Positions 7,545-14,988 of a stretch of DNA of 14,988 nt are shown here, piece by piece. The notes under the pieces were generated by a model. It did not search any database. It was not told the origin of the DNA and saw only the letters and a program-made list of their open reading frames with translations. The position numbers were made by a program, and so were the translations under genes. The stretch spans positions 1-14,988 of the forward strand of contig JAATGK010000362.1 of assembly GCA_015654715.1 (NCBI GenBank), written 5' to 3'. This stretch comes from Alphaproteobacteria bacterium (lineage in GTDB: Bacteria > Pseudomonadota > Alphaproteobacteria > Micropepsales > Micropepsaceae). Numbering within the stretch: the first letter of the stretch is position 1; every line of letters starts with the position of its first letter.

Positions 7545-9818
7545 ATGGACATCGAACAACGTGGACGCGAACGGACCATGGCAGACGCAGCAAAAGTTGC
7601 AGCAGGAAACAAATTGGGTCGCCCTGAGCGATTGGGACAAGGCGACGAGCGGATCGCCGCCATCGTTGCCGGCGACGATCACGATCCCTTCTCCTATCTG
7701 GGCATGCATCAGGACGCCGCCACCGGCGTTGTGACGGTGCGCGTTTTCCATCCCGGCGCCACCAGCGTTGAGGTATTGAACCATTCCACCGGGGAGCCGG
7801 TGTCAAAACTGGCGCCCATCCATGAAGCAGGTCTCTATGCCGGCAACACGGGCAAAGAGATGTTCGCTTACCGCCTGCGCGTGGCCGGTAAAGGCTGGAG
7901 CTTCGACATCGAAGATCCCTATCGCTTCGGTCCGGTGCTGGGCGAACTCGATCTCTATCTGCACGCCGAAGGCAACTTCCTGAAGAGCTTCGAGAAGATG
8001 GGCGCCCATCCCGCCCTCAAGGACGGCATCGAAGGCACCACCTTCGCCGTTTGGGCGCCGAGCGCGCGGCGCGTCAGCGTGGTCGGCGACTTCAACGGCT
8101 GGGACGGGCGCTTCCATGTCATGCGCCTGAACCCCGGCGCCGGCATCTGGGAAATCTTCCTGCCCGGCGTCGGTCCGGGTGCCACCTACAAATTCGAGAT
8201 CAAGACCCAGAGCGGCGCCATCCTGCTCAAGGCCGATCCCTTTGCCTTTCAGGCCGAGCTGCCGCCCAAGACCGCTTCGGTCGTCAGCGCCGATGCGCGC
8301 ATTGGTGTCGCGCGCGAAGATGTCGGCAAAGGCCCCAAGGCTGATCGCCGTTCGCCGGTTTCGATCTACGAAGTGCATCTGGGTTCGTGGCGGCGCGTTA
8401 CCGAAGAGGACAACCGCTCGCTCACCTATCGCGAGCTGGCCGACACGCTGGTGCCTTATGTCAAAGAACTGGGCTTCACCCACATCGAATTGATGCCGAT
8501 CAACGAGCATCCGTTCGGCGGCTCGTGGGGCTATCAGCCGACGGCGTTGTTTGCGCCGACGTCGCGTTACGGTACGCCGGAGGATTTCCGCCATTTCGTG
8601 CATGCCTGCCACGAGGCGGGCATCGGCGTGCTGCTCGATTGGGCGGCCGGACATTTCCCGTCCGATGCCCACGGCCTGCATACCTTCGACGGCACGTCGC
8701 TTTACGAACATGCCGATCCGAAAGAGGGCTATCACCCCGACTGGAACAGCTACATCTACAATTTCGGCCGCAACGAAGTGCGCGGCTTCCTGCTTTCGAA
8801 CGCGCTGTTCTGGATGACGCGCTTTGGGCTCGATGGGCTGCGCGTCGACGCGGTGGCCTCGATGCTTTACCGCAACTACAGCCGCAAGGACGGCGAGTGG
8901 GTTCCGAACATTCACGGCGGCGTCGAAAACCTCGAAGCCATCGACTTCCTGCGCCGCATGAACGAACTGGTCTACGCCGATCACCCGGATGCGATCACCG
9001 TCGCCGAGGAATCGACGGCTTGGCCGATGGTTTCACGGCCGGTTTGGCTCGGCGGTCTCGGCTTCGGCTACAAATGGAACATGGGCTGGATGCACGACAC
9101 CCTGCAGTACATGTCGCGGGAGCCGATCCATCGCAAATACCATCACAACAACCTGACCTTCGGATTGCTGTACGCCTTCACCGAGAATTTCATCCTGCCG
9201 CTCAGCCACGACGAAGTGGTGCACGGCAAGGGCGCGCTGCTCAACAAGATGCCGGGCGACCTGTGGCAGAAGTTTGCCAACCTCAGGGCCTACTACACCT
9301 TCATGTACACGATGCCGGGCAAGAAGCTGCTCTTCATGGGCGCCGAGATCGGTCAGTGGGACGAGTGGAACCACGACGGCAGTCTCGACTGGCATCTGCT
9401 TCAGTACAAGGAACACGCCGGCCTCAAGAACGCGCTCAAGGACCTCAACTTTCTTTATCGCACTCGCACCGCATTGCACGAGCGCGACTGCGAGCCGGAA
9501 GGCTTCTCCTGGATCGACTGCAACGACACCGAAGCGAGCGTGCTCACCTACATCCGCTGCGGCGCCGATCCCGACGATTTCGTCGTGGTGGTTTGCAACT
9601 TTACGCCGGTGGTGCGGCGCGATTATCGCATCGGCGTGCCGAAGAGCGGGCGCTATTACGAGGCGTTCAATTCCGATTCCGAATTCTACGGCGGCAGCAA
9701 TGTCGGTAACGGCACCGGAATTCAAACGCGCGGGGAACCGCTGCATGGCCAGCCGGATTCGATTTCCGTCACCTTGCCGCCGCTCGGCGCCTTCGTGCTG
9801 GTGCCGGAAGGCCGCTAA
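7545..9818 (+). CDS. glgB: 1,4-alpha-glucan branching enzyme GlgB
   Basis: GH13 enzyme that cuts an alpha-1,4 chain and re-attaches the piece by an alpha-1,6 bond, creating glycogen branches. The 757 aa correspond to the long form with two N-terminal beta modules: one at about residues 40-125 ([11 protein letters not shown] onward) and a CBM48 at about 140-240 ([24 protein letters not shown]). The barrel shows [37 protein letters not shown] with nucleophile Asp435, [13 protein letters not shown] with Glu488, and [11 protein letters not shown] with Asp556. The spacings of 53 and 68 between these three match E. coli Asp405/Glu458/Asp526 exactly. The ATG at 7545 has AGGAA four bases upstream; an in-frame ATG at 7578 lacks a good ribosome site. 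It is the first gene of the glgB-glgX-malQ unit and lies 14 bases before glgX. Confidence 0.98.
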   Translation: MDIEQRGRERTMADAAKVAAGNKLGRPERLGQGDERIAAIVAGDDHDPFSYLGMHQDAATGVVTVRVFHPGATSVEVLNHSTGEPVSKLAPIHEAGLYAGNTGKEMFAYRLRVAGKGWSFDIEDPYRFGPVLGELDLYLHAEGNFLKSFEKMGAHPALKDGIEGTTFAVWAPSARRVSVVGDFNGWDGRFHVMRLNPGAGIWEIFLPGVGPGATYKFEIKTQSGAILLKADPFAFQAELPPKTASVVSADARIGVAREDVGKGPKADRRSPVSIYEVHLGSWRRVTEEDNRSLTYRELADTLVPYVKELGFTHIELMPINEHPFGGSWGYQPTALFAPTSRYGTPEDFRHFVHACHEAGIGVLLDWAAGHFPSDAHGLHTFDGTSLYEHADPKEGYHPDWNSYIYNFGRNEVRGFLLSNALFWMTRFGLDGLRVDAVASMLYRNYSRKDGEWVPNIHGGVENLEAIDFLRRMNELVYADHPDAITVAEESTAWPMVSRPVWLGGLGFGYKWNMGWMHDTLQYMSREPIHRKYHHNNLTFGLLYAFTENFILPLSHDEVVHGKGALLNKMPGDLWQKFANLRAYYTFMYTMPGKKLLFMGAEIGQWDEWNHDGSLDWHLLQYKEHAGLKNALKDLNFLYRTRTALHERDCEPEGFSWIDCNDTEASVLTYIRCGADPDDFVVVVCNFTPVVRRDYRIGVPKSGRYYEAFNSDSEFYGGSNVGNGTGIQTRGEPLHGQPDSISVTLPPLGAFVLVPEGR

Positions 9819-9832
9819 AAGGGACTTCAATT

Positions 9833-11944
9833 GTGACTTCAGGATTGCGGCTCAGCCATGGTCGCCCATTTCCCTTGGGCGCAACCGTCGACGGCGAGGG
9901 CGTAAATTTTGCGTTGTTCTCGGCCAATGCCACGCGGGTCGAGCTTTGCCTGTTCGACGACCAGGAGCGTGAGACTGGCCGCGTCGATCTGCCGGAAAAG
10001 TCCGAGGATGTCTGGTTCGGCTATCTGGCAGGTGCCAAACCCGGTCAGCTTTACGGCTATCGCGTCTACGGCCCTTACGAACCCTTGAGCGGGCACCGCT
10101 TCAATCCCAACAAGCTTCTTATTGATCCGTATGCGAAGGAGCTGACGCGCCCGATCGTCTACGATCCGCTTCATTGCGGCTTTGATCCCGCCGATCAGAG
10201 GTATGACCTTTCCTTCGATACTCACGATTCCGCCCCCGCGGTTCCCAAATGCCGCGTGCTGTCGGACGATTTCGATTGGACCGGTGATCCCTTGTTGCGG
10301 ACACCGCGCTCGCACTCGATCATCTACGAGTTACATTTGCGCGGCTTCACCATGCGCCATCCCGGCATCGATCCGTTTGTGCGCGGCACCGCGGCGGCGC
10401 TCGCCTCGCCCGAGGTGATCTCCTATGTGCGCGATCTCGGTGTCACCGCCATCGAGTTGTTGCCGATCCATCCCTTCACCACCACCTCGGTGCAGGCCAA
10501 ACATGGCCTCAAGGAATATTGGGGCTACAACTCGGTGAATTTCTTCGCGATCGAGCCGCGCTATCTGGCGTCGGGCAGTGTCGCCGAATTCCGCAAGATG
10601 GTGCGCAGCTTCCACGACGCCGGTATCGAGGTGATCCTCGACGTGGTGTTCAACCACTCCGGCGAAGGCAACGAGCTTGGCCCGACGCTGTCGTTCCGTG
10701 GCATCGACAATGCCTCGTATTACTGGCTCGCCGACAACAAGAGCCGCTACCACGACGTCACCGGCACCGGCAATACGCTGAACTTCGCTCATCCGCGCGT
10801 GTTGCAGATGGTGATGGATAGCCTGCGCTATTTCGTCGAGCACATGCATATCGACGGCTTTCGCTTCGATCTGGCGGTAAGCCTGGCGCGTGACAACGGC
10901 GAGTTCGATCCCAAGGCGGCGTTGTTCGCTTGCGTGTTGCAGGACCCGGTCCTGGTCAAAACCAAGATGATCGCCGAGCCCTGGGATCTCGGCCCCGGCG
11001 GCTATCGCCTGGGGGGATTTCCGACGCGCTGGAGCGAATGGAACGACCGTTTCCGCAACGACGTACGCCGGTTCTGGCGCGGCGATGCCCCGGTCGGCGA
11101 TCTGGCGGCGCGCTTAGCCGGCTCCAGCGACGTGTTCGGTCTGAACCTGCGCCGGCCAACCGCGGGCGTTAATTTCATCACCGCCCATGACGGCTTCACG
11201 CTGGAAGATTTGGTCAGCTACAATTTCAAGCACAACGCCGCCAATCACGAGAATAACCGCGACGGGACCGACGAGAACTTCTCCTGGAATTGCGGCGTCG
11301 AGGGCCCGACGCCCAATCTCGGCATCGGCGCGCGGCGCGAACGCCAAAAGCGCAATCTGCTCGCCACGCTGCTGCTCAGCCAGGGCATACCGATGCTGCT
11401 TGCCGGCGACGAATTCGGCCGCACCCAAGGCGGCAACAACAACGCCTATTGCCAGGACAACGAGGTGAGCTGGGTCGATTGGACGAAGCTTGAAGAAAAC
11501 CGCGATCTCGTTGCCTTCGTGCGGCGCCTGATCCGTTTGCGTCTCCAACATCCGGTGTTCCGCCGTTCCGCCTTCTTTCTCGGCGATCCCGTCGATGGCA
11601 GCGACATCAAGGACATCGTCTGGCTGACGCCCGAAGGTCAGGAGATGAAAGACGCCGATTGGCACCGCCCGAACTGCAAGTTTTTGGGTGTGCGCTATGC
11701 CGCCACTGCGGAAATGGACATTACAACCTATACCCGGCGGCTCGATCCGCACTCGTTCCTCCTGCTCCTGAATGCCGGGGAGGAACCCGTTAACTTTGTT
11801 CTGCCTAAAATTCCCTTCGATAAGCGCTGGCACTGGATTCTGGATACGGCGGCGGCCGACGGCGAGGCGTCCGGTCGGTTTGCGGCCGGTACCGTGTTCC
11901 AGACGGCGGCGCATGGATTGGCTCTGTTCGAGGGCGATGTCTGA
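9833..11944 (+). CDS. glgX: Glycogen debranching enzyme GlgX
   Basis: GH13 isoamylase-type enzyme that hydrolyses alpha-1,6 branches, in the classical pathway acting on the short stubs left by glycogen phosphorylase. The 703 aa are near the usual GlgX/TreX length. An N-terminal CBM48 (FPLGATVDGEGVNFALFSANATRV, split here as two pieces: FPLGATVDGEGV and NFALFSANATRV) is followed by the barrel with ELHLRGFTMRHPGI, VILDVVFNHSGEGNE, DGFRFDLAVSLARD (nucleophile Asp346), MIAEPWDLGPGGY (acid/base Glu382) and ITAHDGFTLEDLVSYN (Asp453). MLLAGDEFGRTQGGNNNAYCQDN is also typical (seen as MLLAGDEFGRTQ plus GGNNNAYCQDN). The start is a GTG at 9833, with AAAAGGGA eight bases upstream; no nearby in-frame ATG fits the start of the CBM. 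The end overlaps the probable malQ start by eight bases. The products, linear malto-oligosaccharides, are substrates for MalQ and GlgP. Confidence 0.97.
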   Translation: MTSGLRLSHGRPFPLGATVDGEGVNFALFSANATRVELCLFDDQERETGRVDLPEKSEDVWFGYLAGAKPGQLYGYRVYGPYEPLSGHRFNPNKLLIDPYAKELTRPIVYDPLHCGFDPADQRYDLSFDTHDSAPAVPKCRVLSDDFDWTGDPLLRTPRSHSIIYELHLRGFTMRHPGIDPFVRGTAAALASPEVISYVRDLGVTAIELLPIHPFTTTSVQAKHGLKEYWGYNSVNFFAIEPRYLASGSVAEFRKMVRSFHDAGIEVILDVVFNHSGEGNELGPTLSFRGIDNASYYWLADNKSRYHDVTGTGNTLNFAHPRVLQMVMDSLRYFVEHMHIDGFRFDLAVSLARDNGEFDPKAALFACVLQDPVLVKTKMIAEPWDLGPGGYRLGGFPTRWSEWNDRFRNDVRRFWRGDAPVGDLAARLAGSSDVFGLNLRRPTAGVNFITAHDGFTLEDLVSYNFKHNAANHENNRDGTDENFSWNCGVEGPTPNLGIGARRERQKRNLLATLLLSQGIPMLLAGDEFGRTQGGNNNAYCQDNEVSWVDWTKLEENRDLVAFVRRLIRLRLQHPVFRRSAFFLGDPVDGSDIKDIVWLTPEGQEMKDADWHRPNCKFLGVRYAATAEMDITTYTRRLDPHSFLLLLNAGEEPVNFVLPKIPFDKRWHWILDTAAADGEASGRFAAGTVFQTAAHGLALFEGDV

Positions 11945-14096
11945 GATGGATGCCGACAACATCCTGAGGCTTGCCGATGCCGCCGGCATCGAAACCTATT
12001 ATTGGGACAATCACGGCAACCGGCACGACGCCAGCCACGAAACCATCCGTAGCCTTTTGGCGGCATTCGGTATTGCGGCGGCGACCGACGCCGAGATCTG
12101 GGCCAGCCTCACGACTTTTTGGCGGGCACCGTGGATGCAGCTTCTTTCGCCCGTGCTGGCGCTGCGCGAAGGTGAGCCGGTTGCGATTCCTTTGCGCGCT
12201 TGGGAAGAGGACAGCCAGCGCATCATCCAATGGCACCTCGTTCTCGAAGACGGCACCAGGCGCACCGGCGCCTGCCGCCTCGGCGATCTTGCCCACGACG
12301 ACATTGCCTATTTCGACAACCGCCGCATCTTCCAGCATCGCTTGCCGCTCGAGCCTTTGCCGTGCGGCTATCACATCTTCCGCGTCGAGGGCGAAGAGGC
12401 GGCGACCTCTCTGATCGTGGCGCCGCACCATTGTTTCATGCCGGAAGGGCTGACGCGTGCCTGGGGGCTGATGATTCAGCTTTACGCCCTCAAATCGCAG
12501 AGTGATTGGGGTATCGGCGATTTTTCCGCGTTGCAGGGACTGATTGAGGTGGTCGCGCACGCCGGCGGGGCGGCGATCGGGCTCAATCCGCTGCACGCGT
12601 TGTTTCTGAATTTGCCCGAGAACGCGAGCCCTTATTCGCCGTGCTCGCGTCTGTTCCGCAATCCGCTCTATCTCGACGTCACTGCGATTCCCGATTTCGC
12701 CGAATGCCCCGAAGCCGAGGCGCTGGCCGCCAGCGCCGAATTCCGCCGCGTGCTCGAATCCGCACACGACGACGCGTTCGTCGCCTATCGCGCCGTGGCA
12801 TCGCTGAAGCTGCCGGTACTCGAATTGCTCTACACCCAGTTCCGAGCCAAGCATCTGGCGGCAAATACCGGCCGCGGCGTCGCCTTCCGCAGTTTTGTCG
12901 CCGAAAAGGGCCACGAGCTGGAAGATTTCGCCACCTTCGAAGCACTGTCCGAGCATTACGGAGCGGTCGACTGGTCGGGGTGGGCACCGCAGCACCAGGA
13001 CGCCAAATCGGACGCGGTGGCCGCATTCCGCAACACGCGCGCCGACCGCATCGGCTTCTATCAATACCTGCAATGGTGCTGCGACGAACAATTCGCCGCT
13101 GCCGCCGGGCGGGCGAAGGCGCGCGGCATGGCGGTCGGGCTTTACAACGATCTTGCCGTTAGCGTCGATGCCTCGAGTGCTGATTATTGGATGGACCGTC
13201 GGCAATTCGCCGGTGGTGCGCGGGTGGGCGCTCCGCCCGATCCGTTCAACGAAAAGGGCCAGGAGTGGGGCTTGGTGCCGCTCAATCCGATGCGGCTGCG
13301 CGAGACCGGCTACGCCTATTACCGCGAGCTCCTCGCCGCCAACATGCGCCACGCCGGCGCCTTGCGCATCGACCATGTGATGGGGCTGACGCGGCTGTAC
13401 CTCATTCCAAATGGCGCCAAACCGACCGAAGGCGCTTATGTCCGTTTCCCGCTGGACGATCTCATTGCCGTCGCCACGCTCGAAAGCCAGCGCAACCAAT
13501 GCCTGATCATCGGCGAAGACCTCGGCACCGTACCGGCGGGCTTGCGCGAAAAGCTGGCTGCGGCGAACATCTTGTCCAGCCGCGTGCTCTATTTCGAACG
13601 CGGGCAGGGGGGCTACAAGCCGCCGACCGATTATCCGCAGTTGGCGGCCGTGTCGGTGTCGACTCATGACCTCGCCACCCTCAGCGGCTTCTGGCAGGGC
13701 GAAGATCTGAATGCCAAGGCGAGCCTCGGCCTGTTCAAGGACCCGAACGAAGAAACCGCCGCCCGCGCCGCTCGCGCCCTGGACAAACGTCAGCTTCTGC
13801 AGGCGCTCGCCACCGAAAATCTCCTTCCTGCAGGCCTGGCGCCCGCGGATGCCGGCGATTTAGCGTGGTCGGCCGAATTGACGGCGGCGGTCCACGCCTA
13901 TCTATCCCGGTCGCCTTCGACTCTGATGATGGCGCAGCTCGACGATCTGGTCGGCCAGACCCATCAGGCCAATCTGCCGGGCTCGATCACCGAATACCCC
14001 AACTGGCGCCGCCGTCTGGTGCGGGCGCTTGAGGACCTCGGCGCCGATCCCGCCTTCCGGGCGGCCTTGGCCGGGATTGCGGCGGAAAGAGCCTAG
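11937..14096 (+). CDS. malQ: 4-alpha-glucanotransferase (amylomaltase) MalQ
   Basis: GH77 disproportionating enzyme that moves glucan segments between malto-oligosaccharides, releasing glucose and making longer chains that GlgP can attack. With the ATG at 11937 it is 719 aa, close to E. coli MalQ (694). An N-terminal non-catalytic part of about 165 residues precedes the barrel, which opens at LYALKSQSDWGIGDFSALQ. It contains GLNPLHALF, SPYSPCSRLFRNPLYLD, VGAPPDPFN, RIDHVMGL with nucleophile Asp479, GEDLGTVP with acid/base Glu527, and STHDLATLSGFW with Asp578. The frame is open upstream to 11772, but that part is glgX coding sequence read out of frame and has the look of a shadow (Arg-rich). 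The start is uncertain between ATGs at 11937 and 11946: GAGGG at 11930-11934 is too close to the first (2 nt) and rather far from the second (11 nt). Either way it is coupled to the glgX stop at 11942-11944. Confidence 0.96.
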   Translation: MSEMDADNILRLADAAGIETYYWDNHGNRHDASHETIRSLLAAFGIAAATDAEIWASLTTFWRAPWMQLLSPVLALREGEPVAIPLRAWEEDSQRIIQWHLVLEDGTRRTGACRLGDLAHDDIAYFDNRRIFQHRLPLEPLPCGYHIFRVEGEEAATSLIVAPHHCFMPEGLTRAWGLMIQLYALKSQSDWGIGDFSALQGLIEVVAHAGGAAIGLNPLHALFLNLPENASPYSPCSRLFRNPLYLDVTAIPDFAECPEAEALAASAEFRRVLESAHDDAFVAYRAVASLKLPVLELLYTQFRAKHLAANTGRGVAFRSFVAEKGHELEDFATFEALSEHYGAVDWSGWAPQHQDAKSDAVAAFRNTRADRIGFYQYLQWCCDEQFAAAAGRAKARGMAVGLYNDLAVSVDASSADYWMDRRQFAGGARVGAPPDPFNEKGQEWGLVPLNPMRLRETGYAYYRELLAANMRHAGALRIDHVMGLTRLYLIPNGAKPTEGAYVRFPLDDLIAVATLESQRNQCLIIGEDLGTVPAGLREKLAAANILSSRVLYFERGQGGYKPPTDYPQLAAVSVSTHDLATLSGFWQGEDLNAKASLGLFKDPNEETAARAARALDKRQLLQALATENLLPAGLAPADAGDLAWSAELTAAVHAYLSRSPSTLMMAQLDDLVGQTHQANLPGSITEYPNWRRRLVRALEDLGADPAFRAALAGIAAERA

Positions 14097-14151
14097 CCGG
14101 TCGCGTTGCGGGCCCTGACGATTGTTCCTACATTCTCCCCGCTTGGTCAGC

Positions 14152-14156
14152 AGGAG
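14152..14156 (+). promoter_or_regulatory. Ribosome binding site deciding the start of the Crp-like gene
   Basis: AGGAG lies seven bases before the ATG at 14164. A more upstream in-frame ATG at 14122 has no such site and would add 14 residues not expected for a cyclic-nucleotide-binding fold. Confidence 0.75.
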
Positions 14157-14163
14157 AATCGCC

Positions 14164-14619
14164 ATGGAAGGTCTGGAACGGATCGTACGCGAGCATACCT
14201 TCTTCGCCGGCATGAAGCAGGATTACACCGATGTCGTGACCGGCTGCGCCAAGAACGTGCGCTTCGAGCCTGGCGATTATATCTTCCATGAAGGCGAGAC
14301 CGCCGACCAGCTTTATCTCGTGCGCTCGGGCCGCGTGGCGCTTGAAGTCGATACCGACGAAGGACCGGTAACGCTTCAGACCGTCGGCGAAAGCGACATC
14401 GTCGGCGCGTCCTGGCTGGTGCCGCCGTACCGGCGCGGCCTGTCGGCCAAAGCCCTCGAACTGACGCGCGCCATCGCGCTTGACGCCGCCTGCCTGCGCG
14501 GCAAGTGCGAGGACGATCACGACCTCGGCTATGAGATGATGAAGCGCTTCATGCCGATCCTGATCCAACGCCTGCGCGCGGCGCGGCTGCAGATCCTGGA
14601 CGATCGTAAGGACGAGTAA
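14164..14619 (+). CDS. Cyclic-nucleotide-binding-fold protein without DNA-binding domain
   Basis: A 151-aa cytoplasmic protein consisting of one Crp/Fnr-type sensor domain. The beta-roll signature is seen in FEPGDYIFHEGETADQLYLV then RSGRVALEV (residues about 34-62) and in VGESDIVGASWLVPPYRRG. The C-terminal part, ACLRGKCEDDHDLGYEMMKR then LIQRLRAARLQILD (about 109-146), is the long helix that in Crp leads to the dimer interface. The protein ends there, with no helix-turn-helix. The phosphate-binding cassette has Gly-Ala where cAMP binders have Gly-Glu, and the Arg-Ser/Thr-Ala triplet is not conserved, so cAMP binding is doubtful. Cys28, Cys110 and Cys115 could be redox or metal sensitive, which is speculative. 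It follows malQ by 67 bases without a visible terminator and may belong to the glgB operon. The residue style matches a recognised family of stand-alone sensor domains; its role is unknown. Confidence 0.88.
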   Translation: MEGLERIVREHTFFAGMKQDYTDVVTGCAKNVRFEPGDYIFHEGETADQLYLVRSGRVALEVDTDEGPVTLQTVGESDIVGASWLVPPYRRGLSAKALELTRAIALDAACLRGKCEDDHDLGYEMMKRFMPILIQRLRAARLQILDDRKDE

Positions 14620-14688
14620 CGTACCCATTCCCGGCCGGCCTGCCGTAGCGGGAAGGGAGGACGGCTAGTTTCGCTCACATGCGCGCAC

Positions 14689-14988
14689 TCAGTCCTTATG
14701 GTGCGCAGCTTTCTTCGATTTGACCGTCTTTTTCGTCTTCACCGCTTTGGCGGCTTTGACCGGCGCTTCGGCGCCTGCACTTGGCTTCGCGGGCGTTGCA
14801 GCCATCTTCTCAGCCGCTTTTGCCACCGGTGCCTTCTTGGTGACGGCCGGTTTCGGCGCCGGCGTTTCCGGTACTGTCGCTACGGCTGCCTTCTTTCCGG
14901 TCAGTTCGCTTGTGATTTCGGCTTCGGCCAAGGTCCAATGTTCGGCCACGCGCCCTTCGGGGCGGCCTTCGCGCGCCCAGATGTACGA
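14689..14988 (-). CDS. DUF2934-domain protein with Lys/Ala/Pro-rich tail, 5' end missing
   Basis: The minus-strand frame is open from the window edge. Its first codons read SYIWAREGRPEGRVAEHWTL, the second half of a DUF2934 domain, so the GTG at 14949 is an internal Val codon and the true start is beyond 14988. Ninety-nine residues are visible. After the domain comes a low-complexity tail of about 65 residues made mostly of Ala, Lys, Pro, Val and Thr, with about 17 Lys and an ending KKAAHHKD. It resembles bacterial histone-H1-like tails and suggests nucleic-acid or polyanion contact, though this is inference. It converges with the Crp-like gene (69-base gap). It is the second DUF2934 gene in the window; the other lies beside glgA and has no such tail. 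Confidence 0.83.
   Translation of the reverse strand, partial: SYIWAREGRPEGRVAEHWTLAEAEITSELTGKKAAVATVPETPAPKPAVTKKAPVAKAAEKMAATPAKPSAGAEAPVKAAKAVKTKKTVKSKKAAHHKD

Noticed and set aside
7803..8984. 393-codon open frame on the minus strand across glgB
   Set aside because: It is antisense to glgB with no domain seen. It is a composition effect of GC-rich coding DNA.
11772..11936. Upstream extension of the malQ frame to an ATG at 11772
   Set aside because: These 55 codons overlap the end of glgX in another frame, give an Arg/Pro-rich peptide unlike any MalQ N-terminus, and have no ribosome site.
11805..13667. 620-codon open frame on the minus strand across malQ
   Set aside because: It lies wholly opposite a gene with intact GH77 catalytic motifs. 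Its composition is that of a mirror frame and no family is recognised.
14122..14163. Earlier ATG for the Crp-like protein
   Set aside because: AGGAG seven bases before the ATG at 14164 fits far better, and the 14 extra residues do not belong to the fold.
14628..14654. Possible terminator between the Crp-like gene and the right-hand DUF2934 gene
   Set aside because: TTCCCG (14628-14633) and CGGGAA (14649-14654) can pair, but the stem is only 6 bp with a 15-nt interior and no T-run follows on either strand.

Overview
The window reads as a chromosomal central-carbohydrate region of a GC-rich proteobacterium. An alphaproteobacterium, perhaps of the Hyphomicrobiales or a related order, fits best. 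This rests on base composition, the style of the enzymes, two DUF2934 genes and a 'GASWLVPPYR'-type cyclic-nucleotide-fold protein. It is a judgement from family resemblance, not a database result. No rRNA, tRNA, mobile element or CRISPR array was seen, and gene density and codon style look uniform.

Layout. (1) Positions 1-2564, plus strand: the 3' part of xylB (xylulokinase) overlaps xylA (xylose isomerase) by 4 bases; together they take D-xylose to D-xylulose 5-phosphate. A perfect 19-nt palindrome and a strong intrinsic terminator follow. (2) Positions 2833-5358, plus strand: glgP, an alpha-glucan phosphorylase of the DUF3417-containing branch, closed by a 13-bp GCGA-loop terminator. (3) Positions 5490-7390, minus strand: glgA (glycogen synthase) followed by a small DUF2934 gene. 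The glgA frame runs about 74 codons past the usual end of the enzyme and overlaps the start of the DUF2934 gene. (4) Positions 7391-7544: a 154-bp divergent control region with repeats and a palindrome. (5) Positions 7545-14619, plus strand: glgB (branching enzyme), glgX (debranching enzyme), malQ (4-alpha-glucanotransferase) and a 151-aa Crp-like sensor-domain protein with no DNA-binding domain, all closely spaced. (6) Positions 14689-14988, minus strand: a second DUF2934 protein with a long Lys/Ala/Pro-rich tail, cut by the window edge.

Together the genes cover glycogen turnover. GlgA elongates and GlgB branches the polymer. GlgP shortens outer chains to glucose 1-phosphate, GlgX removes the limit-dextrin branches, and MalQ recycles the released malto-oligosaccharides. 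ADP-glucose pyrophosphorylase (glgC) and phosphoglucomutase are not in the window and must be elsewhere if the pathway is the classical one. Nothing here is a clearly new system. The less-described parts are the two DUF2934 genes, the glgA tail and overlap, the HTH-less Crp-like protein, and the palindromes or hairpins at 2577-2595, 5432-5482 and 7438-7483.
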